DNA from: Roseivirga seohaensis | GTDB taxonomy: Bacteria > Bacteroidota > Bacteroidia > Cytophagales > Cyclobacteriaceae | Length of the DNA: 64,000 nucleotides | Assembly: GCF_001592945.1 (NCBI RefSeq) | Contig: NZ_LRPB01000005.1 | Span: 124,001-188,000 of the forward strand | Reading direction: 5' to 3' | Shown: piece by piece, positions 51,697 through 61,609 of the stretch | Position numbering within the stretch: the first letter of the stretch is position 1 | Layout of the letters: the number at the start of each line of letters is the position of its first letter | The notes under the pieces: model-generated | What the model was told of the DNA's origin: nothing | The model's database searches: none | The model's input: only the letters and a program-made list of their open reading frames with translations | Position numbers and translations under genes: made by a program

Positions 51697-52401
51697 TTAC
51701 TTTAGCTTTTCTTTAATATTGAGGTCTACAATATCAATAGCAATATTGTTTGCTTCTTCTAAGAGTCGGTTCAGTTCGATTTCGTTTTCGATCAGGTTAA
51801 GAATTAAATTTTTAAACTCTATACTTTTAATTCGTTCATAGTTCACCACTTTCTGTAAACCAAAATCAACATCCTTAATAAGAAAGTCATTGTAGTATTT
51901 CTCCTTCATACTTGTATGGTATTGGGCAACTTCTTTTAAGGCTACATATTTATTTTTCAGGGTGAGTAAACTGTTTTTAAGGTCAGAATTAGAAGTGGTG
52001 TAATTGGTGTTGATATAATAATTGAGGCCCTCAAACTGGAGGTTGGGTTTATATGTTTTGTTAATTGCGAAAAGGTATTTTGAAATTTCTTGATTTTCTA
52101 AGTCGTCCTCAGCATAGAGGTATCCACCTGAATAAAGAATTTGAGCCAACTGATTTTCATTTTCAATTAACTCTAGTCGCTCATCTATTAACTTATCAAA
52201 TTCAGTAATATTCAGTTCCAACTCTGTACGTACCTTTTCAATAGCAGCTTTCTCAAGTTTTAAGTCTTTTGAATCTTCATAGAGTACATTTAGTTGGTAG
52301 GCTACAGTAATTCCAAAAATTACAATGAAAATTTCAATGGTATAGGTAATTACATCAGCTTTTTTGATTTTCGCAAGCCTGCGAGAAGTCCCAAATTTCA
52401 T
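51697..52401 (-). CDS. DUF6090-like membrane-anchored protein
   Basis: This 234-aa protein has a basic N-terminus and one membrane helix at about 20-38 (YTIEIFIVIFGITVAYQLN), followed by long helical segments (EDSKDLKLEKAAIEKVRTEL and onward) facing one side of the membrane. This layout is that of DUF6090-type proteins, which are abundant in Bacteroidota and of unknown function. AT-rich composition is moderate. It is convergent with cysN. Confidence 0.7.
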   Translation of the reverse strand: MKFGTSRRLAKIKKADVITYTIEIFIVIFGITVAYQLNVLYEDSKDLKLEKAAIEKVRTELELNITEFDKLIDERLELIENENQLAQILYSGGYLYAEDDLENQEISKYLFAINKTYKPNLQFEGLNYYINTNYTTSNSDLKNSLLTLKNKYVALKEVAQYHTSMKEKYYNDFLIKDVDFGLQKVVNYERIKSIEFKNLILNLIENEIELNRLLEEANNIAIDIVDLNIKEKLK

Positions 52402-52462
52402 TCTGTTACGTAGTTTGACATTGAATATAAAGCAATTGACAAAGAAAGTAGTCTTAGAATAC

Positions 52463-53197
52463 TTAAGAAATCATACTTTCTAAAATTACCCCAACATAAT
52501 AAGCGAGAATAGCTGCTGAACCGCCTAAGAAAAGCGTTTCTAACACACCTCGTATTCGGCTGGTAGAAGTAACATAGCTTTTTGCGTAGCCAATGGCACC
52601 AAATGCTACAAAGGTGAGAATGGAAGAATAAAGAAATAAATCGGCATCGAGACCCCTTGTGTAGTCAATTACATACACAATGAGCGGAATAAAGCCCATT
52701 AGTAAAAATGAAATAAAAGTGACCAACCCCATCTGAAAAGGCGATTTGGTCTCTTCCATCATCTCAAGCTCCTCTTTCATCATTACATCTACCCAGCGGT
52801 CTTTATCTTCGGTGATTTTGTCAACCACTTGTTCTAAAAGTTCGCCTTCAAAGCCTTTGGCTTGATAGATTTCCCTGATTTCTTCGCGTTCTTTTTCTGG
52901 CAAGTGATCCACCTCCCAGTATTCAATGGCTTTATGTTTATCGTAATTCTGTTTTTCAGATTTGGTCGAAAGATAGCTACCAACAGACATGGCAAAGCCA
53001 TCGGCAAAGAGGTTTGCAAAACCTAAAATGATTACTACAGCGCTATCTAGATTGGCACCGGCAGCACCTGCCACAACAGCAAAGGTGGTTACGCTTCCGT
53101 CAATTCCTCCATAGATGAATTCACCAATGTATTCTTGGAATTTTGAGAAGAAGGATGTTTTTCCGTGTAAATGGGCTTCGTGATGTTTCTTGCTCAT
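52463..53197 (-). CDS. VIT1/CCC1 family transporter
   Basis: This 244-aa membrane protein is of the vacuolar iron transporter family, which moves Fe2+ or Mn2+ by proton antiport. The first helix carries EFIYGGIDGSVTTFAVVAGAAGA near 27-50 and SVGSYLSTKSEKQNY near 85, then a cytoplasmic metal-binding stretch rich in Glu (EREEIREIYQAKGFEGE, KEELEMMEETKSPF). Three more hydrophobic segments follow. Metal identity is not decided by sequence. Confidence 0.9.
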   Translation of the reverse strand: MSKKHHEAHLHGKTSFFSKFQEYIGEFIYGGIDGSVTTFAVVAGAAGANLDSAVVIILGFANLFADGFAMSVGSYLSTKSEKQNYDKHKAIEYWEVDHLPEKEREEIREIYQAKGFEGELLEQVVDKITEDKDRWVDVMMKEELEMMEETKSPFQMGLVTFISFLLMGFIPLIVYVIDYTRGLDADLFLYSSILTFVAFGAIGYAKSYVTSTSRIRGVLETLFLGGSAAILAYYVGVILESMIS

Positions 53198-53263
53198 GCT
53201 GCTTGAGTTATAGGTTTTAACCTGAATATTTACTCAATATAACACGATTGCTTTTTTTAAACC

Positions 53264-54568
53264 CTATTGTCTTTGAATCTTAGCGCCTAAAGCGTTTAAT
53301 CTTTCATCAATATGTTGGTAGCCTCTGTCTATTTGTTCAACATTGTCAATTACACTGGTGCCTTCGGCAGAAAGTGCTGCAATAAGCAAAGCTTGCCCCG
53401 CACGAATATCAGGAGAAGTCATTCTAATTCCTTTGAGTTTTTGCTGGCGGTTTAAGCCAATAACAGTGGCCCTGTGCGGGTCGCAAAGAATAATTTGAGC
53501 CCCCATATCAATCAGTTTATCGACAAAGAACAAGCGGCTTTCAAACATTTTTTGGTGTACCAAAACTGTTCCTTTGGCTTGCGTAGCCATCACTAAAATA
53601 ATGCTCAAAAGGTCGGGAGTTAATCCTGGCCAAATGGCATCGGCAATGGTCATGATAGAGCCATCAATAAAGGTTTCAATTTCATAATGGTCTTGCCCCG
53701 GAATAAAGATATCGTCACCTCTAAACTCCATTTGAACACCCATTTTTCTGAAAGTGTCTGGAATTAAACCAAGCTGATCAATTCGGCAATCTTTAATAGT
53801 GATTTCGGATTGTGTCATGGCAGCCATACCGATAAAACTGCCAATTTCAATCATATCAGGCAGCATCGTATGCTCTGTACCTCCAAGCGAATCAACGCCT
53901 TCGATATGCAATAGATTAGAGCCTACACCTGTGATTTTAGCCCCCATTCTATTTAGCATGGCACAAAGCTGCTGCAAGTAAGGCTCGCAGGCCGCATTGT
54001 AAATGGTGGTTTTTCCATTGGCCATTACGGCTGCCATTAAGATGTTGGCCGTACCTGTAACCGAAGCTTCCTCTAAAAGCATGTAAGCGCCTTTTAGTTG
54101 CGAAGCATCAATGTGGTACATACCCGTTTCGGCTTCGTAAAGAAAGCGTGCGCCTAATTTTTGAAAACCAATAAAGTGAGTATCGAGTCTTCTGCGACCA
54201 ATTTTATCTCCTCCTGGTTTCGAAATTTTTGCCTTACCAAAACGCGCCAACAGAGGCCCTAAAATCATTACCGAACCACGGAGCGATGATGCTTTGGTTC
54301 GGAACTCTTCAGTTTCTAAATAATCGATGTTTACATTTTTTGCACAAAAGCGGTAACTCTCTCCCCCTAAGAATTGCACTTCTACACCCATGGCGCCAAG
54401 CAATTCGATTAGTTTGTTTACATCACGAATATCAGGGACTTTGTGAAGTGTAACGGGTTCTGGAGTGATTAAAACAGCACACAAAATTTGTAATGCTTCG
54501 TTTTTAGCACCCTGTGGAGTGATTTCTCCACTCAATTTGGTACCGCCTTCAATTACAAAAGATGCCAT
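53264..54568 (-). CDS. murA: UDP-N-acetylglucosamine 1-carboxyvinyltransferase
   Basis: MurA transfers enolpyruvate from PEP to UDP-GlcNAc, the first committed step of peptidoglycan synthesis. The 434-aa protein has the catalytic-loop block ISKPGGDKIGRRRLDTHF near 115-132 and SLRGSVMILGPLLARFGKA near 95. The residue equivalent to the E. coli catalytic and fosfomycin-binding Cys115 is Asp121 (GGDKIG). Asp at this place is known to keep activity and give fosfomycin insensitivity. It lies 3 bp after the DUF4290 gene, so the two are probably one transcript. Confidence 0.96.
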   Translation of the reverse strand: MASFVIEGGTKLSGEITPQGAKNEALQILCAVLITPEPVTLHKVPDIRDVNKLIELLGAMGVEVQFLGGESYRFCAKNVNIDYLETEEFRTKASSLRGSVMILGPLLARFGKAKISKPGGDKIGRRRLDTHFIGFQKLGARFLYEAETGMYHIDASQLKGAYMLLEEASVTGTANILMAAVMANGKTTIYNAACEPYLQQLCAMLNRMGAKITGVGSNLLHIEGVDSLGGTEHTMLPDMIEIGSFIGMAAMTQSEITIKDCRIDQLGLIPDTFRKMGVQMEFRGDDIFIPGQDHYEIETFIDGSIMTIADAIWPGLTPDLLSIILVMATQAKGTVLVHQKMFESRLFFVDKLIDMGAQIILCDPHRATVIGLNRQQKLKGIRMTSPDIRAGQALLIAALSAEGTSVIDNVEQIDRGYQHIDERLNALGAKIQRQ

Positions 54569-54571
54569 TAA

Positions 54572-55210
54572 TTATGCACGTCTACGTTTTGTGTAATTCT
54601 TTTTTCTGTTTTGGTTAGACGAACCTGAGGATGGTCTTCTTTCTCTAACACTGGTATTGAATAAACCTTCTTCTTTGATTTTTTCAATATTTACTTTCAA
54701 TTGCCCCTTCGACATTCTGTGAATGTGTTGAGCAATTACTTCGTCTTCAATATTGTCTTTGTTCCAGTTAGAAAAGAAGCTTTTCATTAAGCGGCCAATG
54801 TGAATTATCGCATTTTCACGAGATTCTTCATCTTCCATTTCCACTGCCAACTTCACCATTGTTTCTAAGTTTCTACCATAATGGCGAAACTTAATTTCAT
54901 CGGTTTTGTATTCCATACGCTGAGGCTTTTTTCCAATTGATTCTTTCTCAGGCATTGGAAAAGGAGATTCAACGTCTAAATCAAAACGTGACATGATGTA
55001 TAAATCATCCCATACTTTTTGATCGTATTCGGCATTTTCGCGAAGCAAATTAGGGTTAATCTGACGCATAAGGTCAGTGAGCGTTTGCGCATATTGATTG
55101 CGCTTTTCTTTGTCTTCTACGGTTTTGATATATTCAACCAGTTTCTGTACGTTTCTGCCGTACTCCTTCTGGATTACATCTTCTCTTTGGGTATTATATT
55201 CTAAACTCAT
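54572..55210 (-). CDS. DUF4290 family protein
   Basis: From the ATG at 55210 (MSLEYNTQREDVIQKEYGRN) this 212-aa protein is of the DUF4290 family, found only in Bacteroidota. Two internal helical repeats are visible around EYGRNVQKLVEYIKTVEDKE and HYGRNLETMVKLAVEMEDEE. A basic, disordered C-terminus ends in KKNYTKRRRA. Its gene is often next to murA, as here, suggesting a role in cell-envelope growth or division, but no function is proven. The upstream ATG at 55225 is a poorer choice. Confidence 0.85.
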   Translation of the reverse strand: MSLEYNTQREDVIQKEYGRNVQKLVEYIKTVEDKEKRNQYAQTLTDLMRQINPNLLRENAEYDQKVWDDLYIMSRFDLDVESPFPMPEKESIGKKPQRMEYKTDEIKFRHYGRNLETMVKLAVEMEDEESRENAIIHIGRLMKSFFSNWNKDNIEDEVIAQHIHRMSKGQLKVNIEKIKEEGLFNTSVRERRPSSGSSNQNRKKNYTKRRRA

Positions 55211-55380
55211 GTTTTCAGTTTTCACTACGAAATTAACAATTATTCTGGAAGAAGAAGGTCTATTTAATGCTAGACATGAATCGGTTTGAGTGCCGTTTTA
55301 TAAACTTGATCCTTCTTTCGGACTAATATATTTTCAACGCGTATAGCGCTGGCTTGTTATGGCTGTAAGTTAATTCTTTT

Positions 55381-57657
55381 TTATTCTACAATCCTAAGCT
55401 TCGCGAAGCTCAATAACAGGGTTTTTTCACCGAAGTTTTCAAATATCACCCTAGCTTTTTTATTCGAACCTTCGATATCCATTTTATGTACTTTTCCGAA
55501 ACCGAATTTAGGATGCTCCACTTTCATTCCTTCTTTCAGGTTTGAAATATCACTTGGGGTGAAATTATCTGAAGGTTTATGGTAGGTTAAAGGTTTTTTA
55601 GGCGCGGTATTTCTATTTGCAATTAAGTTTCGGGCGTAGTTTGAACCCACCTGTGGTGCGTTTCTATTAGGGTTAGGGTTAAAACTTGAAGGTTTCTGTT
55701 CGCGACTTCCGTATTTGGTGTTAACCTTGATGTAACTCGGGTCTACTTCTTCAATAAATCGGCTAGGCTCGCAATTGAGCAGACGGCCATAACGATAGCG
55801 TGATAGCGCATAGGAGAAATAGAGGTTTTCTTTTGCTCGAGTAATGGCCACGTAGAATAGACGTCTTTCTTCTTCTAAATCGGCCCTGCTGCTCATCATC
55901 ATTTGGGAAGGAAAAAGGTCTTCCTCCATGCCCACGATGAACACATTCTTAAACTCGAGCCCCTTGGCAGAGTGTATAGTCATTAAAGTTACTACATCGG
56001 TCTCTTGATTTTCCTTGTCATTGTCAGTTAACAAGGCGATGTCTTGCATGAAATTATTCAGCGATTTATCCTCAACTTCTGGCGTATCGACAAACTCTTT
56101 GATGGCATTCAGTAATTCCTGAACGTTTTCATAGCGGTTCAAGCCCTCTATGGTTTTGTCCTCATAAAGTTCTTTTAACAGGCCAGAATTTTTGGCAATA
56201 TGACTGGCCGTTTCAAAGGCATCTTTGGTTTCAACATAAATCATAAAACTCTTGATGAGCGTTACAAAGTCGTTGATGGCATTGGCAGCTCGGCCCGGTA
56301 AAAAAGAATTTATATTGGTGAGTACTTCCCAAAGTGGAATATCATGCTCGAAAGCCGCTACTACAATCTTTTCTACAGAAGTTGGCCCAATACCTCGTTT
56401 TGGTAAATTGATGATTCTTCGGAAAGATTGTTCATCGTTAGGGTTGATGGCAAACCTTAAATAGCCCATCAAATCCTTAATTTCCTTTCTTTGATAGAAG
56501 GAAAGCCCACCATAAATGCGATAGGCAATACCTGATTTCCTCAGTGCTTCTTCAATGGAGCGTGATTGGCTATTGGTTCGGTACAGAATAGCGAAATCCG
56601 CGTTTTTGTAGTTTCTGTTAGCTTTTTGTTCGAAAATCTCTGAGGCTACAAATCGTCCTTCCTCATTGTCTGAAACCGATTTGATTAATTCAATTTGGTT
56701 ACCATCGTTATTGGCCGTCCAGACGGTCTTTTTCAATTGGCTTTTATTTCTTCCAATTACTGAATTTGCCGCGTTTACAATGTTTTGAGTAGAACGGTAA
56801 TTTTGTTCTAGTTTAATCACCTTCAGGTCCGGAAAATCTTTCTCGAAATTCAGAATATTTTCGATGTCAGCTCCGCGAAAGGCATAGATACTTTGTGCAT
56901 CGTCTCCCACCACAGCAATATTTCTATTTACCGCTGAAAGCTTCTTTGTAATCAAATATTGAGAAACGTTTGTGTCTTGAAACTCATCTACCAGTACATA
57001 TTGAAATCTATGTTGGTATTTGTTCAATACATCTAAATGATCTCGAAACAATACGTTGGTGTTAAAAAGCAGGTCGTCAAAGTCCATAGCATCTGCTTTT
57101 TTACAGCGCAAACTATAGGCTTTGTACAGTCGGCCCATTTCTGGTTTCATGGCCGAATCGTCATCGGCTTTGTAGATGGGGTTTGTGGTGTATTCCTGCC
57201 AAGAGATTAACCTGTTTTTGGCGCTTGAAATTCTACTGAGTACCGTGTTGGGCTTATAAACTTTATCGTCTAACCCGTATTCTTTAACAATATTTTTAAT
57301 GAGCGATTTAGAATCGTCAGTATCGTAAATGGTGAAATTACTTGGGTAGCCTAACTTACCAGCTTCAGCCCTTAGAATTCTAGCAAACACCGAGTGAAAA
57401 GTGCCCATCCATAGATTTCTGGCATTTGAGCCTACTACGCTCTCAATCCTTTCACGCATTTCTTTTGCGGCCTTATTAGTAAAAGTGAGGGAAAGGATAT
57501 TGAAAGGGTCGATGCCTTTTTCCTGCATTAGGTACGCAATTCGGTAGGTAAGCACCCTTGTTTTTCCGGAACCCGCACCAGCTATAATCATGGTAGGGCC
57601 TTCCGTGTTCACTACTCCTTCGTATTGGGGTTCATTAAGGGAAGAGAGGTAATCCAT
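55381..57657 (-). CDS. UvrD/PcrA-type ATP-dependent DNA helicase
   Basis: This 758-aa SF1 helicase unwinds DNA in repair and replication restart. Motifs in order: AGAGSGKT (Walker A, near 27), LTFTNKAAKEM (Ia), VDEFQDTN (II, near 222), GDDAQSIYAFRGA (III, near 250), LEQNYRS (IV, near 277), TIHSAKGLEF (V, near 555) and FYVAITRAKE (VI, near 600). The basic C-terminal tail ends in a KVxF-type interaction region. It is most like PcrA. No frameshift is seen. Confidence 0.94.
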   Translation of the reverse strand: MDYLSSLNEPQYEGVVNTEGPTMIIAGAGSGKTRVLTYRIAYLMQEKGIDPFNILSLTFTNKAAKEMRERIESVVGSNARNLWMGTFHSVFARILRAEAGKLGYPSNFTIYDTDDSKSLIKNIVKEYGLDDKVYKPNTVLSRISSAKNRLISWQEYTTNPIYKADDDSAMKPEMGRLYKAYSLRCKKADAMDFDDLLFNTNVLFRDHLDVLNKYQHRFQYVLVDEFQDTNVSQYLITKKLSAVNRNIAVVGDDAQSIYAFRGADIENILNFEKDFPDLKVIKLEQNYRSTQNIVNAANSVIGRNKSQLKKTVWTANNDGNQIELIKSVSDNEEGRFVASEIFEQKANRNYKNADFAILYRTNSQSRSIEEALRKSGIAYRIYGGLSFYQRKEIKDLMGYLRFAINPNDEQSFRRIINLPKRGIGPTSVEKIVVAAFEHDIPLWEVLTNINSFLPGRAANAINDFVTLIKSFMIYVETKDAFETASHIAKNSGLLKELYEDKTIEGLNRYENVQELLNAIKEFVDTPEVEDKSLNNFMQDIALLTDNDKENQETDVVTLMTIHSAKGLEFKNVFIVGMEEDLFPSQMMMSSRADLEEERRLFYVAITRAKENLYFSYALSRYRYGRLLNCEPSRFIEEVDPSYIKVNTKYGSREQKPSSFNPNPNRNAPQVGSNYARNLIANRNTAPKKPLTYHKPSDNFTPSDISNLKEGMKVEHPKFGFGKVHKMDIEGSNKKARVIFENFGEKTLLLSFAKLRIVE

Positions 57658-57694
57658 TCTGCACAGTTTTCAACCTGCAATTTAAGCTTTGATT

Positions 57695-58798
57695 CTAGTT
57701 TTTCGACACTAAACCGTAGAAGTATTCCTCATAATTCAGAATTGTATTTTCCATGCTGAAAGTCTGGAAGGCAGTGGTTAATCCGTTTTCTATGAACTTG
57801 TCTCTAGTTGGTTGATCGGAGAGAAGCTGCTTTATTTTAGATGATAGTTCAGTAATGTTTCCGTTTTCGAAGAGAAAACCGTTGTAATCGTTTTGAACTA
57901 CATCGGCTATGCCACCAAAATTGGTGGCAATTACTGGGCATTTCATGGCCATGGCTTCAATCAACACCAAACCGAAGCCGTCCATGGTGGAAGCAAGAAT
58001 GTTAATATCGAACAAACGGTATAGGTTGAGTACTTCTTTTCCAGAAACATCACCCAAGCAAATCACTTCATTCTTTAGGCCAAATTGGTCTATATAGGGT
58101 TCTAGTTGACTTTGCTCTATACCTGCAAAAACGAGTTTGATATTGGGATCATTGAGTTGAGCAACGGCTTCAATAATTTGAGGCTGCTCTTTAAAGCGAG
58201 AAACACAACCGATTACTTTTTCTCCAGCTTTGAGCTTAAGCTGCTGCCTGAATTTCTCTACGGTTTCATCATTCCATTGCGTTAATCGCTCTGCGGGAAT
58301 GCCGTTATGAATTACTTTTAAATGATTTTCGGGATAACCTTTCTCCACAAAAATGGATTTTAGTCCTTCGCTAATCACCACAATTCCAGCAGTGTTTTTT
58401 ACGTAAAACCATTTCTGTAACCAACCGCCAGCGCTCAATGGGTTTTGTCTTCGGGTATGAACAATTTCTACCTTAAGCTTATACCTGAGTTTGGCAAAAA
58501 TGGCCGTGTAGCGGTCGTAGCTCGATTGGGCATTAATTACTTGAATGCGATGCTTTTTCACTGCATCCCGAATCTGCCGCCAGTTTTCAATGTCGAATTT
58601 TCCTTGGAAAGTCATTGGGATTCGCTGCGCTTTACTGCCTTCTAGCAAATCCCAAATGAGCATGTCTTGCCTGCAGCCCACAAAAACATCATGCCCCTTT
58701 TCAGCCAGCCCTTTCGCTAAATAGGCAATAGAGTTGGTAGAACCTGCCAAACCACCTTGGTAGGTAATAAAAAGAAGCCTGAGTTTGTGTTTCGGCAT
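57695..58798 (-). CDS. glycosyltransferase family 4 protein
   Basis: This 367-aa GT-B fold protein has the N-terminal acceptor domain (LLFITYQGGLAGSTNSIAYLA near 8) and the C-terminal donor-binding domain with GCVSRFKEQPQIIEAV near 205 and the GT4 motif GFGLVLIEAMAMKCPVI near 280. It transfers a sugar from a nucleotide donor to an envelope acceptor. No other glycan genes are adjacent, so the product is unknown. It sits between the helicase and pyrE genes. Confidence 0.92.
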   Translation of the reverse strand: MPKHKLRLLFITYQGGLAGSTNSIAYLAKGLAEKGHDVFVGCRQDMLIWDLLEGSKAQRIPMTFQGKFDIENWRQIRDAVKKHRIQVINAQSSYDRYTAIFAKLRYKLKVEIVHTRRQNPLSAGGWLQKWFYVKNTAGIVVISEGLKSIFVEKGYPENHLKVIHNGIPAERLTQWNDETVEKFRQQLKLKAGEKVIGCVSRFKEQPQIIEAVAQLNDPNIKLVFAGIEQSQLEPYIDQFGLKNEVICLGDVSGKEVLNLYRLFDINILASTMDGFGLVLIEAMAMKCPVIATNFGGIADVVQNDYNGFLFENGNITELSSKIKQLLSDQPTRDKFIENGLTTAFQTFSMENTILNYEEYFYGLVSKN

Positions 58799-58821
58799 GT
58801 TTTAGATTAGTGCTTTGCGGA

Positions 58822-59472
58822 TTAACCTTTCCAGTTGGCTGGGTCTTGTCTCCACTTTTCTAAAGAAGCCAAGTCATCTTGGTTTACATAACCAAGTTCT
58901 TTCGCCTTTTCTAGCATTACAGAATAGTTACTCAAACAGTGAAGCTTGATGCCCGCTTTTGCAAAATTTTCGTCAGCTAAAGGGAAACCATAAGTGAAAA
59001 TGGCCACCATTCCAAGTACTTCATAGCCAGCAGCTTTTAGTGCTTCGGCAGCTTTTAAAGAACTTCCTCCGGTAGAAACAAGGTCTTCTACAATCACCAC
59101 TTTTTGGCCTGGTGCCACTTTACCTTCAATAAGATTTTCCATGCCATGTCCTTTTGGGGAAGAACGAACATAGATGAAGGGAAGGTCCAGTTCGTCTGCA
59201 AGTAAAGCGCCTTGAGGAATACCAGCAGTAGCTACACCTGCAATAGATTGTGCTTCTGGGTAGAGTGATTTACATGCTTCGGCCAGTGCCTTTTTAATAT
59301 AAGTTCTTGTGGCTGGAAAAGAAAGCGACATGCGGTTATCGCAGTAAATTGGAGATTTCCATCCTGAGCTCCAGGTAAACGGTTGAGACTTATTAAGTTG
59401 AATTGCTTTTATTTCTAATAAGTCGGAAGCAACTCTTAGTGCTGTATCTTTAGGGGTGCCTGATTTTTCCAT
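58822..59472 (-). CDS. pyrE: orotate phosphoribosyltransferase
   Basis: PyrE makes OMP from orotate and PRPP in pyrimidine synthesis. The 216-aa protein has the PRPP-binding motif VVIVEDLVSTGGSSL near 121 and the catalytic loop with YVRSSPKGHGMENLIEG near 95. It is cytoplasmic and dimeric. Its start lies about 100 bp from the divergent Nudix gene. Confidence 0.95.
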   Translation of the reverse strand: MEKSGTPKDTALRVASDLLEIKAIQLNKSQPFTWSSGWKSPIYCDNRMSLSFPATRTYIKKALAEACKSLYPEAQSIAGVATAGIPQGALLADELDLPFIYVRSSPKGHGMENLIEGKVAPGQKVVIVEDLVSTGGSSLKAAEALKAAGYEVLGMVAIFTYGFPLADENFAKAGIKLHCLSNYSVMLEKAKELGYVNQDDLASLEKWRQDPANWKG

Positions 59473-59573
59473 GGCACGAATTTAAGGGATTTTTTTTCTG
59501 AAATTTATAAACCCAACAGAGGTATTGTTCTTAAAAAATATTTCATATTAGCAAAAAATAGTGCTCACAATAG

Positions 59574-60257
59574 ATGAGAATATACATCAAAGATAAGCCC
59601 CTTCGAATCAAACGTCCGGAGGAAGTTAAGGATCATTCTAAGTTCGACCTTGTAATCAATGTGGATGATATTATTCTGAATGAGAAAGCATTCAGGGGTA
59701 ATATGTTGATTACGAATGCTTCACAGGGAATGATCAAATCATTACTTTTTATTTTGCACCATAGCAAATTAAAGGGGTTTAAGTCTGTAACCCTTATTAC
59801 TGCAGAATATGAGGAGACTGTTAGTTTGATCAAAGGAAAGTTTAAGATCATTAAAGCGGCAGGTGGGGTAGTAGAGAAGGAAAATAAAGTGCTGATGATT
59901 CACCGTCTTGGCATGTGGGATTTTCCAAAAGGTAAAATTGAAGGGAAGGAAAGCGTTCAAGAAGGTGCGAAGAGAGAAGTAGAGGAAGAGTGTAACGTTA
60001 AGGTGCAAGTGAAGGAGCAGATTTGTGTTACTTGGCATACTTACGTTCGTGGCGGAAAAGATATTCTAAAGAAAACCAGTTGGTTTTTGATGGATAACCT
60101 TGACGACTCTAAAATGAAACCTCAAGCAGATGAGGATATTGATGAAGTGAAATGGATGAACTCTAACGAGGTAAACGTGGCACTTTACCATACCTATCGT
60201 TCAATCCAACACGTTTATAAAAAGTATAAGAAAAAGAGAAAGAAGAAAGCCGTTTAA
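59574..60257 (+). CDS. Nudix hydrolase
   Basis: This 227-aa protein has an N-terminal domain of unknown fold (RIYIKDKPLRIKRPEEVKDH) and a C-terminal Nudix domain. The Nudix box GKIEGKESVQEGAKREVEEE lies near residue 121, with Cys at the place usually held by Gly. It hydrolyses a nucleoside-diphosphate-linked compound. The added N-terminus is longer than in simple MutT enzymes. The ends of this gene and coaD overlap by 4 bp in convergent orientation. Confidence 0.92.
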   Translation: MRIYIKDKPLRIKRPEEVKDHSKFDLVINVDDIILNEKAFRGNMLITNASQGMIKSLLFILHHSKLKGFKSVTLITAEYEETVSLIKGKFKIIKAAGGVVEKENKVLMIHRLGMWDFPKGKIEGKESVQEGAKREVEEECNVKVQVKEQICVTWHTYVRGGKDILKKTSWFLMDNLDDSKMKPQADEDIDEVKWMNSNEVNVALYHTYRSIQHVYKKYKKKRKKKAV

Positions 60258-60709
60258 AGCTCGTAAGGCAGGAATTCTTGAACATCGCCTCCATAACGAT
60301 GAACCTCTCTGATAATAGTAGAACTGACTGATGATAGCTCGGGTGAAGTAATTAAAAATACCGTTTCGAGTTCTTTGTTCAAATGCCTATTTACCTGAGA
60401 AATACTGTTTTCGTACTCAAAGTCTGTTGTATTTCGTAACCCTCTGATCAAGTATTTAGCCCCCATTTTATTTGCGAGGGTGGCTGTAAGCTCATTATAC
60501 ACAACTACTTTTACCCTTGGAACATTGACAAACGTGGTTTCAATTTTTTTCACCATAAAATCAATGTCGAAATATCGATTTTGCTTGGCTGTATTATAGC
60601 CAATCGCAATAACCACTTCGTCAAAAAGCCCTAACGACCTCATTACAATATCATGATGTCCTTTTGTGAAAGGATCGAATGAACCTGGGAAAATAGCGAT
60701 GCGCTTCAT
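60254..60709 (-). CDS. coaD: phosphopantetheine adenylyltransferase
   Basis: CoaD makes dephospho-CoA from phosphopantetheine and ATP, the fourth step of CoA synthesis. The 151-aa protein shows the nucleotidyltransferase motif FDPFTKGHHDI near 12, KYLIRGLRNTTDFEYE near 90 and the closing SSVSSTIIREVHRYGGD. It lies 15 bp after the DUF3822 gene and is probably co-transcribed with it. Confidence 0.96.
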   Translation of the reverse strand: MKRIAIFPGSFDPFTKGHHDIVMRSLGLFDEVVIAIGYNTAKQNRYFDIDFMVKKIETTFVNVPRVKVVVYNELTATLANKMGAKYLIRGLRNTTDFEYENSISQVNRHLNKELETVFLITSPELSSVSSTIIREVHRYGGDVQEFLPYEL

Positions 60710-60724
60710 AGCAGCGGGTATTGG

Positions 60725-61597
60725 TTATGAATTGGTGTCTGAGAAGCTTCCGAATATTTCTATGTGTTCGTAAAGCTCAATTTCATCAAACTGATGACTC
60801 ATTTTAAATTGAGTAGATCTTTTACCCAAGCTAAGGTTTTTAAAGTATTTTTTCAGCAGCGGTTCTAAGCTTTTTATTCTGTCTTTAACACCCCAAAGCA
60901 TTATTGGAGTACCTTGGCCTTCTTGACTAAATTGCTGAATTGACATCAAAATTAACTTAGGCAGCTGCTTTAGGTCACCAATTTTGAATTGGTTATAAAT
61001 CATCAACTTTTGGCCATTAAAACCAGCTAGCATTAAGCTGTCCGAATTACAATTGAGGTATAAGGCTGGTTTAGCAACCTTAAGCAAATGCTTATCTACA
61101 CTCTTTAAAAAGGTAGAACCTTCATGAAAAACATGGATACTAGCCTTTTTGTATTTAGAGAAGAACCAGTCTTGAATGGCTGCAGGGTAACCAAAAACAT
61201 ATGTAGCGGCCAATGACTTGTGTTGCTGTATAGCGTAATTGTCTAAATCAGGGTTACTGTCAGTATTAAGCCTTATATAGTTATATGCCGAATCTTCATC
61301 GAATAGGAAGCTAGGCACCATGCAGAACTGATTATTCCTGATATGAATATGTATAGTAGGCCAAAAACCAGCGGGTACTAACTCATGCTGATCGTGTAGC
61401 TTCTCGAGAAAATCAATCGGGGAAGATGAGATAAGGTGATTTTCGAAAAGCAGAAGCTTTTGCTTTTGCTCGTCAAATACTGTGATTTGACAGTCGTGCT
61501 CACCAATAAAAAACGAAAGACGACATTGATCAATATGATCAATGTCCATGCTTTCGTCTTTGATTTTTATGAGTTGTTGGTTTTTAACAGTACTCAC
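60725..61597 (-). CDS. DUF3822 family protein
   Basis: This 290-aa protein is of the DUF3822 family, restricted to Bacteroidota and with an actin-like ATPase-related fold. Visible blocks are LSFFIGEHDCQITVFDEQKQ near 28, MVPSFLFDEDSAYNYIRLN near 113 and the C-terminal IMLWGVKDRIKSLEPLLKKYF. It is usually the gene next to coaD, as here. Function is unknown. Confidence 0.85.
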   Translation of the reverse strand: MSTVKNQQLIKIKDESMDIDHIDQCRLSFFIGEHDCQITVFDEQKQKLLLFENHLISSSPIDFLEKLHDQHELVPAGFWPTIHIHIRNNQFCMVPSFLFDEDSAYNYIRLNTDSNPDLDNYAIQQHKSLAATYVFGYPAAIQDWFFSKYKKASIHVFHEGSTFLKSVDKHLLKVAKPALYLNCNSDSLMLAGFNGQKLMIYNQFKIGDLKQLPKLILMSIQQFSQEGQGTPIMLWGVKDRIKSLEPLLKKYFKNLSLGKRSTQFKMSHQFDEIELYEHIEIFGSFSDTNS

Positions 61598-61609
61598 TAT
61601 AATGATTTA

